Numbered from the stretch's first letter, positions 42,562 to 52,545 are shown. The stretch is 64,000 nt of DNA from JACMLX01 sp031374935 (GCA_031374935.1 JANMHB010000184.1:62001-126000), one strand, 5' to 3'. Notes: generated from the letters alone by a model not told the origin. Program-made: numbers and translations.

Positions 42562-44217
42562 TCACGGCACCGGATTGGTCGTCGGCTTGACGGTCGGATA
42601 CGCAATCCCGAGCTGCTCGAGATACGAGCGATACTTCGTCGCGTCGTAGTACAGCTTGCGCATCTCGGGCCGATACCGCGCCATGATCTCGGCATTCAGC
42701 CACGTCGGCGGCCCATCGTTCGGCCCCAGGAACGACACGTACTTCGTGTCCTTCGTCTGCACGGTATTGAAGTACTCCCACGCATCCGCCACCACCTTCG
42801 GCTGCGTGAACAGGTCGATCAGCGTCATCGCCTGCACCTTGGCACCGTACACCGCACCCTTGTGCGCAATCGGCGTGGCCATCGCGATGCCGTTGGCCCA
42901 GTTATGTCCGGGCGTGCCGGGAATGTTCGACGGAAAGCGCAACGTGATCGTCGGCACGTTCCAGCTCACGTCACCGATGTCGTCCGATCCGCCACCAAAC
43001 GCCACCAGGCTGCGCGCTGGTCCCTGCAGCGGTCGCACCTGCGTCACCAGCCCATTCTGCGCGACTCCCAGTTCGCGCTGGAGCCCCTTGGCCAGCGCCT
43101 GATCGTTCTCGTCCCACTTCGGCAGACCGACCGTCTCGATGTTCGCCTGCATCGCTTCGGCCACCGGCTTGCTGAAGTGTCCCGGCCATGCCGAACCGAG
43201 AATCACCACCGTATCGAGCGTGGTCTCGGTCATCATCGCCGCGCCGCGCGCAATGCGCTTGCCGGCGTCGAACATGTCCTGCACATGCTGGTAGTCGCGC
43301 TCGCGGAAGTAGAACCAGATCGACGCGGTGCTCGGCACCACGTTGGGCTGATCACCGCCATCCTTGATCACGTAGTGCGAACGCTGGCCGGGTTCCATGT
43401 GCTCGCGGTGGAATTCCCAGCCTTGCGCCATCAACATCACGGCATCGAGCGCACTCTTGCCGCGCCACGGCGCACCGGCCGCGTGGGCCGAGCTGCCCTT
43501 GAACCGGAACTCGGCCGACACGATCGCCAGTGAGGACGACTGACCCCAGGTGACGCCCATGTCGTTGCCGACATGCGTGAACAGCGTCACGTCGACGTCC
43601 TTGAAGACGCCAGCGCGGACGAAGTGCGCCTTGCCGGCCACCGCCTCTTCCGCCACACCCGGCCAGAGCACCAGTGTGCCCGACATCTTCTCGCGGGTCA
43701 TGATCTCCTTCACGACCAGTGCCGCCGCGATGTTCACTGCCTGACCGGAGTTGTGCCCTTCGCCGTGGCCCGGTGCTCCCTGCACCTGCCACGCACGGAA
43801 TGCCGTGGCCGGAGCCTGATTCGACTGCGGGATCCCGTCGATGTCCGAGCCGAGCGAGATGACCGGCTTGCCACTGCCCCAGCGCGCGACCCACCCGGTC
43901 GGCATCCCGGCCACGTTGCGAGTGACCGTGAATCCGTTCTTCTCGAGAATGCCGGTCAGGTACTTCGACGTCTCGAACTCCTGCATGCCGAGCTCGCCGT
44001 AGGAGTAGACCTGATCGATGATCTCCTGGATGAGCTTGGCACGGGCCTCGACTTTGGCGGAGGCCTCTGCCTTCAGGCGCTCGATCCGGGGATCGAGCGG
44101 GGCGCGCGGCGCTGACGGGGCCGGCGTGATGGTGGAATCCTGACCGACGAGCAGCCGGGGACTGACGATGAACACGGCAGCAGCGGCGAACAGCAGGGGG
44201 GCACGAAAACGCAGCAT
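42562..44217 (-). CDS. Exported M20-family amidohydrolase
   Basis: This 551-residue protein has a signal peptide (APLLFAAAAVFIVSPRLLVGQ) from the ATG at 44217. Its metal site regions are GAPGHGEGHNSGQ, PGVAEEAVAGK, THVGNDMG and GTPGHNWANG. The Cys seen in AbgB relatives (GHGCGH, as in the gene at 9531) is Glu here, a possible change of metal or substrate. The dimerisation domain has GSSAHAAGAPWRGKSALD. A ~90-residue C-terminal extension follows the catalytic domain. Confidence 0.88.
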   Translation of the reverse strand: MLRFRAPLLFAAAAVFIVSPRLLVGQDSTITPAPSAPRAPLDPRIERLKAEASAKVEARAKLIQEIIDQVYSYGELGMQEFETSKYLTGILEKNGFTVTRNVAGMPTGWVARWGSGKPVISLGSDIDGIPQSNQAPATAFRAWQVQGAPGHGEGHNSGQAVNIAAALVVKEIMTREKMSGTLVLWPGVAEEAVAGKAHFVRAGVFKDVDVTLFTHVGNDMGVTWGQSSSLAIVSAEFRFKGSSAHAAGAPWRGKSALDAVMLMAQGWEFHREHMEPGQRSHYVIKDGGDQPNVVPSTASIWFYFRERDYQHVQDMFDAGKRIARGAAMMTETTLDTVVILGSAWPGHFSKPVAEAMQANIETVGLPKWDENDQALAKGLQRELGVAQNGLVTQVRPLQGPARSLVAFGGGSDDIGDVSWNVPTITLRFPSNIPGTPGHNWANGIAMATPIAHKGAVYGAKVQAMTLIDLFTQPKVVADAWEYFNTVQTKDTKYVSFLGPNDGPPTWLNAEIMARYRPEMRKLYYDATKYRSYLEQLGIAYPTVKPTTNPVP

Positions 44218-44462
44218 CAGCGGGCTCGGGCAGTGGGGAGTCTGGTTGCACGCGAGGGGAGGCGTGTGCCATCCACCCATGTTGGTGCGGGGTGGCGGTG
44301 TATACAAGCCGAGTACGCGCCAGCGCGCGGGCTGTTAGCGAGAATGAATTCCCGCGAATCCGTCCATTCCGTGCGCGCTGGAGTAGCTTGCAGAGCGTCG
44401 TGACTCCAAGGTGCCGCCAATGAGCGCCCGTCGAGTGCCGCAGCACCGATGAGGAGAGACTG

Positions 44463-44900
44463 ATGTCCCGTACCCTGCCCGATGCCCGCGATCTGTTTGT
44501 GAAGGCGATCGCTCGCGATACCCACGCGGTTGAACAGCCGCGCCTGATCGCGGTGCTGGATGCCCTGATCGCCTGGAGCAACAAGCATCCGACGCTGCTC
44601 AAGTTCCGGGAGGAGGAAGACACGCCCGGCACCATCGCGTTCGAGCGTGTCGGCTCGAAGATGATCGTCTGGGCTGCCTCACCGCGCCGTCAGGATGTGC
44701 CGCGCCTCGAGTTGGTGCCGAAGGCGTCGAAGGCGATCTCGGCTGAGAGCCGCGAGAAGCTGGTCAATACGCTGAACGCCCACATGCGCGAGCCGTTGCT
44801 GCCAGACGAGAAGCTGCGTATCGGCTTCAGCGCGCTGAAGAATGCGGCCGCGCTCGCCGCCGTGCAGACGGCCGTCGAGCAGCTCATCACGACCGCCTGA
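44463..44900 (+). CDS. Small conserved-looking cytoplasmic protein, unknown
   Basis: I do not recognise this 145-residue protein. It has a good ribosome site (gaggagag) before the ATG. It is mixed helix/strand, charged, with no signal or membrane segment. SKMIVWAASPRRQDVPRLELVPKAS and NTLNAHMREPLLPDEKLRIGF suggest a compact ligand- or protein-binding fold. It stands alone between minus-strand genes. Confidence 0.7.
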   Translation: MSRTLPDARDLFVKAIARDTHAVEQPRLIAVLDALIAWSNKHPTLLKFREEEDTPGTIAFERVGSKMIVWAASPRRQDVPRLELVPKASKAISAESREKLVNTLNAHMREPLLPDEKLRIGFSALKNAAALAAVQTAVEQLITTA

Positions 44901-45046
44901 TTCTCGCGCGCGTGCCGCGGGGCTCTGGCATCCCGCGGCAAAAGACAGCAGCAACGGCGTCGCGCAGTTGCAATGGCAATTGAACCGCCAGCACGAACGG
45001 CGCGCGCACGGATGTTCGGTGCCAGCCGTGCTGGCCGCTCGCAGGA

Positions 45047-45469
45047 TTACACTGGCACCTGAACGATCGCTTCGCCGCTCACGACCTGCTTGCCACGGGC
45101 GTTGCGGATGGTGGTGGCCAGGGTCAGGCGACGTTTCTCTGCATCGATGGCGGTGATCTCGACGCGCGCCACGACCGTGTCGCCCAGCTTCACTGGCCGA
45201 AGGAAGCTCAGCGTCTGGCTGAGATAGATCGCGCCGGGGCCCGGCAACTGCATTGCCAGCAGTGTCGAGAGCAGGCTCGCGCTCAGCATGCCGTGGACGA
45301 TCCGCGCGCCAAACGACGAGCTGGCAGCCGCCTCGTCGTCGACGTGCACCGGATTGAAGTCTCCCGTGAGGTGCGCGAACGCCATCACGTCGGCGTCACT
45401 CAGTGTGCGCGTCAGCTCGGCCGACTGGCCCGCACTGTACCGTTCGATCGACATGGCGCCGGTGTTCAT
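45047..45469 (-). CDS. MaoC-like hot-dog-fold dehydratase/hydratase
   Basis: This 140-residue (R)-specific enoyl-CoA hydratase-like protein has the catalytic motif AHLTGDFNPVHVDDEAA (hydratase motif with Asp and His) and the hot-dog helix FGARIVHGMLSASLLSTLL. The C-terminal strands read GDTVVARVEITAID. Such PhaJ-like enzymes hydrate trans-2-enoyl-CoA. The start may be at 45469 or 45454. No PHA genes are nearby. Confidence 0.9.
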   Translation of the reverse strand: MNTGAMSIERYSAGQSAELTRTLSDADVMAFAHLTGDFNPVHVDDEAAASSSFGARIVHGMLSASLLSTLLAMQLPGPGAIYLSQTLSFLRPVKLGDTVVARVEITAIDAEKRRLTLATTIRNARGKQVVSGEAIVQVPV

Positions 45470-45495
45470 GGGATGTTTCGAAATGTCGGTCGCGT

Positions 45496-46440
45496 TCAGC
45501 GGGTTGGGGCCGGGGTGCCGGCAACCAGGATCGTGCCCGTTGGTTGTGGCGAGCCGCCCTCTGGCTCTTCCGTGATCGCAATCGCCGCCAGATCTGCCTC
45601 GGCCAGCGCGTAGGTTGCCTGGACCACCGCCCGGCCCTGCGCGTCGGTGTTGAAGGTTCCCGCGCTGATCTTCTCCGCCTTCGCGGTCACCAGCCAGAGT
45701 TGATAGGTGCGGCCTGCCTGCGCCGGCTGCAGGTCATGCGTGATCAGCGTCCAGCGATTCGTGAGGCGATCCCAGAACATGCGCGCACCCGGCGGCAGTT
45801 TCGCCGTCGATGCGAGTTCCACCACGCTCACCTGGGCTCCAGTCATCGCGGCGACGAGGCTGTCACGGCTCGCCAGTTGAGCTGAGAGCTGCGTCGTGGA
45901 GGCCGTGGCGGAGGTCAGTGCCGCACGCGCGGCATCCCGCTCCGCGGTGAGCTCGCTGGTCGTGCGCAGCTGTGCCAGCGCAATGCCAATGCTGGCGGCC
46001 GCTGCCATCCAGGGGAGCACCTGCCACGCCGGGCGACGTCGCCGGTCTGGGGCGCCAGGTTCGTGTTTCTCCGGCAACACGTCGCGCGGTTCGAGTCGGA
46101 GCGGAGATGTCGTCGCTGCCGGCGGCGCGATCGGCACCGTGGCCGCTGACGGCTCGACTCCGCCGTCGTCAGCGCCGGTGGCGTCAGCGCGCGTACTGGC
46201 GACCGCACGCGACACCAGACGGTCACGCATCGTGCGCTTCTTCGCGTCGCCCATCGGCGCGGGCGACACGGCGGATGCCATCGCGCCAGCCGCACCGCGC
46301 AGCGAGGCCAGTTCCGCCTGACAGGCCGGTGATGTCTGCACGAATGCCATCAGGGTCGCAGCGTCGTCCGGCGACAGCAGGTCAAGCGCCAACTCCGGCA
46401 GCATCGCGAAGGCTTCGTCGTGTGAGAGCGGAGTCGTCAT
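45496..46440 (-). CDS. Anti-sigma factor, RskA type
   Basis: This 314-residue membrane protein has an N-terminal sigma-binding helical region, a single hydrophobic segment around 140-158 (VLPWMAAAASIGIALAQL), a coiled coil rich in Ala/Thr/Arg, and a C-terminal periplasmic RskA domain (WTLITHDLQPAQAGRTYQLWLV, AIAITEEPEGGSPQPTG). No zinc HxxxCxxC motif is seen, as in RskA. It overlaps the sigma gene by four bases, so it would sequester that factor. Confidence 0.9.
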   Translation of the reverse strand: MTTPLSHDEAFAMLPELALDLLSPDDAATLMAFVQTSPACQAELASLRGAAGAMASAVSPAPMGDAKKRTMRDRLVSRAVASTRADATGADDGGVEPSAATVPIAPPAATTSPLRLEPRDVLPEKHEPGAPDRRRRPAWQVLPWMAAAASIGIALAQLRTTSELTAERDAARAALTSATASTTQLSAQLASRDSLVAAMTGAQVSVVELASTAKLPPGARMFWDRLTNRWTLITHDLQPAQAGRTYQLWLVTAKAEKISAGTFNTDAQGRAVVQATYALAEADLAAIAITEEPEGGSPQPTGTILVAGTPAPTR

Positions 46441-47084
46441 GACGCCAACTCCTCACGCAACACGGAGAGCGTGTCGCGAAGCTTTCGCAGCGCCAGGCGC
46501 GCGCGCGTCTTGATGGTACCCAACGGCTGCGCCAGCTGATCGGCAATCTCCGTTTGGCTCAATCCCTCGAAGTACGCCAGTTCGAGCACCATGCGCTGCT
46601 CTGGCGGCAGTGTCTCGAGCGCTGCAACCACGCGCCCTGCCCGCTCGCTGGTGTTCAGGTCAGAGAGTGGATCGCCGATGGCCGGCTCGTTCGCGAAGAC
46701 CGAATCATCGGCCGTCACGTCATCGCGCCGCCTGCGGATCGTCCGCAGGCGGTCGAGGGCGCGACTCCGCGCAATTGCCAGCAGCCACGCGCCCGGCGTG
46801 CCACGCTCACCCGCGTAACGCCCCGCCTGCTGCCACCCCTGCCAGAACACAGCCTCCACCACTTCCTCCGCTTCGGCCTCGTCGCGCACGATGCGCAGCA
46901 CGAGGGCATGAACGCCATCCGACCACCGATCATGGAGCGCACCAAGGGCCGACTCGTCGCCCTGCGCCATCCGCTGGATGATGGCCACATCGCCAGCCGC
47001 GTCCTCCGAGAGGCGCGACCGCATTGGCAGCGCAGGCATGCCTCGCGGTACCGATGGGCTGGTGTCAGAATCAGACTCTCGCAT
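46437..47084 (-). CDS. ECF RNA polymerase sigma factor (SigK-like)
   Basis: This 215-residue sigma factor starts at the ATG at 47084; the open frame extends further but the upstream part is not sigma-like. Region 2 includes ALHDRWSDGVHALVLRIV and EVVEAVFWQGWQQ. Region 4 includes LPPEQRMVLELAYFEGLSQ and GTIKTRARLALRKLRDTL. It is coupled to the RskA-type anti-sigma gene. Its own promoter should lie in the 256-base gap before the divergent metallophosphoesterase; I could not identify it. Confidence 0.92.
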   Translation of the reverse strand: MRESDSDTSPSVPRGMPALPMRSRLSEDAAGDVAIIQRMAQGDESALGALHDRWSDGVHALVLRIVRDEAEAEEVVEAVFWQGWQQAGRYAGERGTPGAWLLAIARSRALDRLRTIRRRRDDVTADDSVFANEPAIGDPLSDLNTSERAGRVVAALETLPPEQRMVLELAYFEGLSQTEIADQLAQPLGTIKTRARLALRKLRDTLSVLREELAS

Positions 47085-47340
47085 GAATCCTACGCGAAGC
47101 GGCGGTGATCGGATCTCGAAACACAGGCGAGCGTGGTGAGGAAAGGGACAGCCGTTCGGCACACCGTCCGTGCCCTGAAACGTACAATGGGCACACAACC
47201 GCGCGACGGGTACGGTGGTGGTCAGGCGTTCCGTTCCGAGGGGGCGCCGGTTAGCCTGCCGGAACCATGCCAGCGCAGCCGCACACCCCCTGTTACCCAG
47301 TACGCCGTACATCCCGATTCGGATTGCCGGCGCGCGCGCG

Positions 47341-48291
47341 ATGAAGCAACGTGCCGTCCGGCGCGGGCTGGATCGCGCGATCTCGGGCTTCTTCACCTGG
47401 CGCACGGCGCTCGACATCCAGCAGCACGAGCCGTGGATCATCTTCTCTGATCAGCACAAGGGAGCGGGTGACCCCGCCGACGAGTTTGTGCGCTGTGTCC
47501 CGACCTACCTGTCAGCTCTCGAGCGCTACAACGCTGCGGGATTCCGCCTCGTGTTGCTCGGTGACGTCGAGGAACTCTGGGAGAACAGCTATCGGGAAGT
47601 CGCGAAGGCGCACCGCACCGTGCTGGAGGCCGAAGCGGCCTTCGGGACCCACCGCTATCTGCGCATCTGGGGCAACCACGACGACCGCTGGATGGAGGAG
47701 ATGCTGGTCGCGCTCGAACTGCGGGCGTACGCGCCGGGCATTGGCCTGCGGCGCGTCTGGGAGGGGTGCCGCATCAGCGTTCGCGATGGTGACCGGAAGA
47801 TCGGCACGCTCTTCATGACGCATGGGCATCAGGGGACCGCCGGCTCCGACCGATTCGCCGTTGTGTCGCGGTGGGCGCTGGTGGTGTACCGCTGGCTGCA
47901 GAATCGCTTCGGCGTCGGATGGTTTGGCGGGGTAGATCTGCCGTCGAAGGATGAAGCGCTTCGGGGCGAGCATGACCTCATGATGTACAACTGGGCTGTG
48001 AATCAGGAAAAGATGATGCTGATCGTCGGCCACACGCACAAGCCGGTCTGGGCGGGGAGAACCAGAGAGAATCAGCACGAAGCAGGGAGCCTGCCAGCGT
48101 ACTTCAATACCGGCTGCTGCAAGTTCGACGATGGTGACATCACGGGGATGGAGATCCAGGACGGCATGCTGCGTCTCATCCGTTGGAAGACCACTGCAAC
48201 CGGCCCACTCCGCACGGTGTTGCAGGAGGCTCGCCTGATCGACCTGTTCGCCGAGCTTCCGGCTGCGACATCGCCTCACGCATCTGCCTGA
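47341..48291 (+). CDS. Calcineurin-like metallophosphoesterase
   Basis: This 316-residue protein starts at the ATG at 47341. The dimetal motifs are in order: FSDQHKG, LLGDVEELWE (GDxxE), IWGNHDDRW (GNHD), FMTHGHQG and VGHTHKP. No signal peptide is seen. Likely substrates are phosphodiesters or phosphomonoesters; the family is broad. It is divergent from the sigma factor gene. Confidence 0.9.
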   Translation: MKQRAVRRGLDRAISGFFTWRTALDIQQHEPWIIFSDQHKGAGDPADEFVRCVPTYLSALERYNAAGFRLVLLGDVEELWENSYREVAKAHRTVLEAEAAFGTHRYLRIWGNHDDRWMEEMLVALELRAYAPGIGLRRVWEGCRISVRDGDRKIGTLFMTHGHQGTAGSDRFAVVSRWALVVYRWLQNRFGVGWFGGVDLPSKDEALRGEHDLMMYNWAVNQEKMMLIVGHTHKPVWAGRTRENQHEAGSLPAYFNTGCCKFDDGDITGMEIQDGMLRLIRWKTTATGPLRTVLQEARLIDLFAELPAATSPHASA

Positions 48292-48366
48292 GGCGACACT
48301 GCGAGACAGCCGGCCCGGCCGATCGGCGAGGGCGCGCCGCGTTACTGAGGGCGATACTTTTCCGGC

Positions 48367-50208
48367 ATGACGCCGCCCAAAGACCCGAAGAAGCCGAAGT
48401 TCGATTCCAAGCGCGCCTGGGCTGAGGCCCGGGCACTGATCTGGACCTATCGCAAGTCGGTGGGCATCGGCATGGGGCTCATGCTGATCAGCAGGGCGGC
48501 CGGCCTGGTGCTCCCCGCCAGTTCGAAATACCTGATCGACGAAGTCCTCGGCAACAAGAACGCTGACCTGCTCCCGAAGCTGGCGGCGGCCGCCTTCATC
48601 GCCACGGTGATTCAGGCGATCACGTCGTACGCCCTGTCGCAGGTGGTGAGTGTGGCTGCGCAGCAGGCGATCGCGAAGCTGCGTGAAGATGTCCAGGCGC
48701 ACCTGATCCGGTTGCCGGTGCGGTTCTTCGACAGCACCAAGAGTGGTGTGCTGGTGAGCCGCGTGATGAATGACCCGGAAGGAATCCGGAATCTCGTCGG
48801 CACCGGCATCATCCAGCTTGTCGGCGGGCTCGTGACTGCGTCGGCGGCAGTTGGTGTGCTGTTCTACCTGAACTGGTAGCTGACGCTGGCAACGGTCGTC
48901 TTCCTGTCGATCTTCGGCGTCGGCATGTCGATCGCATTCAAGCGGTTGCGTCCGATCTTCCGCGAGCGGAGCGTGATCACCGCCGACGTGACGGGTCGAC
49001 TGACGGAAACGATTGGCGGGATCCGGATCGTGAAGGTCTACACCGCAGAAACGCGTGAGCGCGAAGTGTTCGCGAAAGGTGTCGATCGCCTGTTCAAGAA
49101 CATCGCTGCGACGATCACGGGCACGTCGGCCACCGCAGCGCTCTCGGTCGCCATCATTGGTGCACTCGGTGTGCTGCTGATGATGATTGGCGGGCGAGAC
49201 GTGCTCGCCGGCCGGATGACGGTTGGCTCACTGGTGCAGTACGTCTTCTTCATCGGCCTGGTCGCCGCGCCGCTGGTGAGCATTGCCAGTATCGGCACCC
49301 AGCTCACGGAAGCGCTGGCGGGACTGGATCGGATCCGCGAGTTGCGCGACATGCGCACCGAGGACCAGGAGGACGCGAGCAAACAGCCGGTGCCCGTGAT
49401 GCAGGGCCGCGTGGAGTTCGACGACGTCTGGTTCGAGTACGAACCGGGGGTGCCGGTGCTCAAGGGCGTGTCGTTTGCAGCGCCGGCAGGCACGACCACC
49501 GCGCTGGTTGGCTCGAGCGGGTCGGGCAAGAGCACCATGATCTCGCTGGTCATGGCATTCGCCAACCCCACCAGGGGCCGGATATTGGTGGATGGCACGC
49601 CACTGACGGACCTCAGGCTGCACGAGTACCGCACCCACCTTGGCGTCGTGCTGCAGGACAATTTCCTGTTCGATGGGACGGTGCGCGAAAACATCGCGTT
49701 CACGCGCCCCGATGCGTCGGCCGAAAAGGTCGAGGAAGTGGCGAAGATCGCGTATGTCGATGAGTTCGTCGATCGCTTCCCGGACAAGTTCGAGACGATC
49801 GTGGGCGAGCGAGGTGTCAAGCTCAGCGGCGGCCAGCGACAGCGCGTGGCCATTGCGCGGGCCATTCTGGCCGACCCGCGGATTCTCATCCTCGACGAAG
49901 CGACGTCCTCACTCGATTCCGAGAGTGAGCAGCTGATTCAGGAAGGGTTGCGACGCTTGCGCGCCGGCCGAACGACGTTCGTGATCGCACATCGACTCTC
50001 GACCATCACCAGTGCGGATCAGATCCTGGTGCTCGAGGGGGGGCAGATTGTCGAACGTGGGACGCATCACGAGCTGTTGGCGATCGGCGGCCGGTACCGA
50101 GAGCTGTACGAGCGCCAGCATCACATCGAGACGGACCGCTTCATCAATCCCGGCGAAGATCCGAGCGCGATGTCGGCGCAGAACGGGACTGCCCGCATCG
50201 GTGCTTAG
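48367..50208 (+). pseudogene. MsbA-like ABC exporter interrupted by one in-frame amber codon
   Basis: Two adjoining segments are in the same frame and together make a full-length ABC exporter of 613 codons. The first codes 170 residues (membrane helices 1-3, ending VGVLFYLNW). A TAG follows at 48877-48879, then LTLATVVFLSIFGVGM continues without shift through the other helices and an intact nucleotide-binding domain (Walker A GSSGSGKST, signature LSGGQRQR, Walker B ILILDEATSSLD, H-loop IAHRLST). Relatives usually have Gln or Lys after Trp at this point; CAG to TAG would be a single change. It may be a recent pseudogene, a readthrough gene, or a sequencing error. An ATG at 48925 could start the second part. 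Confidence 0.85.
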
Positions 50209-50212
50209 GTCG

Positions 50213-50252
50213 TGGGGACGGAGTCTGCCAGGCCATGGGGACGGAGTCTGCC
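50213..50252. repeat. Duplicated 17-bp motif
   Basis: tggggacggagtctgcc occurs at 50213-50229 and again at 50236-50252, 23 bases apart, just after the ABC exporter stop. It resembles the short GGGGACGGAGTC-type dispersed repeats seen in many bacterial genomes, sometimes with REP-type transposases; none is in this window. Confidence 0.7.
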
Positions 50253-50419
50253 GTGCAGACATCGTCACACGGCTGTTACAGGCTCGTCCATTGCGCTGTC
50301 AAGTTTTTCTATGACCCGCCGAGAACTTGCTGTGTCAGATGCATCAGGGCGCGACGGCCCGGGTGATGCTGTCTTCCACAAGTTCACCGCTGGGTTCATC
50401 GACGATACGACACCGAACC

Positions 50420-51919
50420 ATGCTCGAAGCAGACTCTGTCGTGGCTGATCGTCAGGCACAGCCCGAGGCAACTGAGACGACCTCGGCCGCGCGCCGATCG
50501 AAGTCAGTGCGACCCGGGCGCAAGACTCCGGCGCGAGCGCGTCCGGTCCGCGTCGGCAGCTCCGCGGTCTTTGCGGATCGTGAGGTGAGTATTCCGCTGC
50601 AGCATGAGGCAGACTACCAGACGCTGCTCCGCTTCCTGCAGATGGCACCGATCGGTCTGGTCGAGACGAACATCGCGGGTGAGATCCAACTGATGAATCC
50701 GCGCTGCGCGGAGTTGCTGGCGCCGCTGACGCATGGCGAAACGGTCGACAACCTCTTCGACGCGCTCGAGACGCTGGCTCCCGATCTTCGCGACCGGGCG
50801 GCAACCTTCGCTGGCACCGCCGGCATGGTGCACGAAGGGTTCCAGATGCAGGTGGAGCAGGCGGTGAAGGGGAAACGGGATCCGCAGGTGCTGAGTCTGA
50901 CGTTGCTCAAGCTCGACAGCGATCATCTGATGGCGGTGCTCAGTGACGTGTCGGAGTCGGTGCAGCGGGAACGCGATCTGCGCGAGAGCCAGGCCTGGGT
51001 GAACACCATGGTGACCGGCATCTCTGACTATGCCACGCTGACGCTCGATTCCAAGGGGATGATCGAGGCGTGGAATCCGACGATCGAACGTATTTCCGGC
51101 CATGGCTCGGCAGGCGTCGAAGGGCGCTCGTACGACATGTTCTATCCCGAGGATTCGATCACGGCGCACTCGAGCAACACGCGCCTGCAGGATGCGGATC
51201 TGCACGGGTGGACGCTCGACGAGGGCTGGCGGACCCGCGCAGACGGCACGCACTTCTGGGGCAGCTGCCTGATCGCGCCGCTGGCCGGCACCGATCCGTC
51301 GCACCCGGAGGAGCACGGCTACAGCCTTGTCATCCGCGATATTTCGGATCGGAAGGAAGTGAATGAGGCGCTACGTCGGTCGGTGTCATACGACCACCTC
51401 ACCGGCTTGGCCAACCGCCGGGCGTTCTTCGATGTTGCGGCGTCGGAACTCGAGCGCTGGAAGCGCACGCAGAGCCCGTTGGCCCTGATGGTGATCGACG
51501 CCGACCATTTCAAGAACGTCAACGACACCTATGGTCACGCGGCCGGTGATGCCGTCCTGCGACATCTCGCCGCAGGGATCGCCTCGGCCTCACGCACCAT
51601 GGACTTCGTCGCGCGCTTCGGCGGCGAGGAATTCGTGGTCTTGTTGCCAGCGACGACGATCGATGGCGCAGAAATCTTCGGCAGACGCCTGATCAAGTCG
51701 GTGGCGGCGCAGGTGGTGGAAGTCGACGGCAAGCGCATTCGCTATACCGTCAGCGCCGGCATTGCGGTCATGGAGCCGGGCATGGACGGACTCGAGGCGC
51801 TGATGAAGCGGGCCGACACGGCACTGTATCTCGCGAAGCACGGTGGACGCAATCGGGTTGAACGCTGGAACGCGGCCGCCAGTGCCGCAGCGCCTGTGCA
51901 GGCACCGGGACACCGGTAG
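50420..51919 (+). CDS. PAS-domain diguanylate cyclase
   Basis: This protein of about 499 residues starts at the ATG at 50420; the open frame begins at 50327. A basic, Pro-rich N terminus leads to a first PAS-like domain (FLQMAPIGLVETNIAGEIQLM), then a second (ATLTLDSKGMIEAWNPTIERIS) and a GGDEF domain with active motif RFGGEEFVVLLP. There is no membrane segment and no EAL domain. It is thus a cytoplasmic c-di-GMP synthase, in contrast to the two membrane hybrids at 17937 and 25591. Confidence 0.92.
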   Translation: MLEADSVVADRQAQPEATETTSAARRSKSVRPGRKTPARARPVRVGSSAVFADREVSIPLQHEADYQTLLRFLQMAPIGLVETNIAGEIQLMNPRCAELLAPLTHGETVDNLFDALETLAPDLRDRAATFAGTAGMVHEGFQMQVEQAVKGKRDPQVLSLTLLKLDSDHLMAVLSDVSESVQRERDLRESQAWVNTMVTGISDYATLTLDSKGMIEAWNPTIERISGHGSAGVEGRSYDMFYPEDSITAHSSNTRLQDADLHGWTLDEGWRTRADGTHFWGSCLIAPLAGTDPSHPEEHGYSLVIRDISDRKEVNEALRRSVSYDHLTGLANRRAFFDVAASELERWKRTQSPLALMVIDADHFKNVNDTYGHAAGDAVLRHLAAGIASASRTMDFVARFGGEEFVVLLPATTIDGAEIFGRRLIKSVAAQVVEVDGKRIRYTVSAGIAVMEPGMDGLEALMKRADTALYLAKHGGRNRVERWNAAASAAAPVQAPGHR

Positions 51920-51940
51920 TCCTGCTGCCGCTGGAGCATT

Positions 51941-51956
51941 GCGGCCGCCGGGCCGC
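51941..51956 (+). terminator. Weak hairpin after the diguanylate cyclase gene
   Basis: gcggcc and ggccgc form a 6-bp stem with loop gccg, 21 bases past the stop, between convergent genes. The T run at 51976 is too far away to act with it and belongs to the C-terminal codons of the SET gene. Low confidence. Confidence 0.25.
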
Positions 51957-51970
51957 CATCGTCCGACGCG

Positions 51971-52438
51971 CTATCGTTTTTTCGCCAGCATCGTCCCGCG
52001 ACAGGTTGCCGCACCACAGTGGCACGGGTATCGCCGCTTGGCCGCAGGAGTGTGCCGCTCGGGGAGCGTGAATGCGTAGTCATACGCCAGCTCCTCTCCC
52101 GGCTCGATGTCGCGGATCGATTCGATCCAGATCCGGGCATCCTCGATCACCGCGTCGCAATTCGGCGCGCAGGAATGGTTGATCCAGCGGGCGTCGTTGC
52201 CATCCACCGCCGCATCGATCACCACCGCGTCGTCGATCGCAAACAGGAACGTGTGATGCCGCTCCCCGTCCTTCTCGGGATAGCGTGCTTCGGCGGCGGC
52301 CGGCGTGAGCCGCTCGCCGGCGTACTCCACCAGCCGCGTGCCGGACGGGATGTGGTGTGTGGCGAAGGCGCCCAGCCCCTGCATCGGTGACGGACGGATG
52401 GCGAAGGGTGGCGAATCGGTGGCGTCGTAGCGCGGCAT
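51971..52438 (-). CDS. SET-domain protein (putative protein-lysine methyltransferase)
   Basis: This 155-residue protein is a compact SET domain with the active-site knot: GLGAFATHHIPSGTRLVEYAGE, RWINHSCAPNCD (NHSCxPN) and ELAYDYAF. A post-SET-like zinc motif follows (CHCGAATCRGTML). Such domains use SAM to methylate lysine. Small stand-alone bacterial SET proteins of this type are known, but targets are mostly unknown. It is divergent from the DUF2127 gene. Confidence 0.9.
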   Translation of the reverse strand: MPRYDATDSPPFAIRPSPMQGLGAFATHHIPSGTRLVEYAGERLTPAAAEARYPEKDGERHHTFLFAIDDAVVIDAAVDGNDARWINHSCAPNCDAVIEDARIWIESIRDIEPGEELAYDYAFTLPERHTPAAKRRYPCHCGAATCRGTMLAKKR

Positions 52439-52545
52439 GCTTCAAATCTGGCGAACGCCTCTGTCGGCCGCGTCGCCGCCGACACACCGGCGCCGTAGCA
52501 GGGTATCCTTCTGCCGCGCCAGCGTATCAGACCGTCCTTCCGCCA

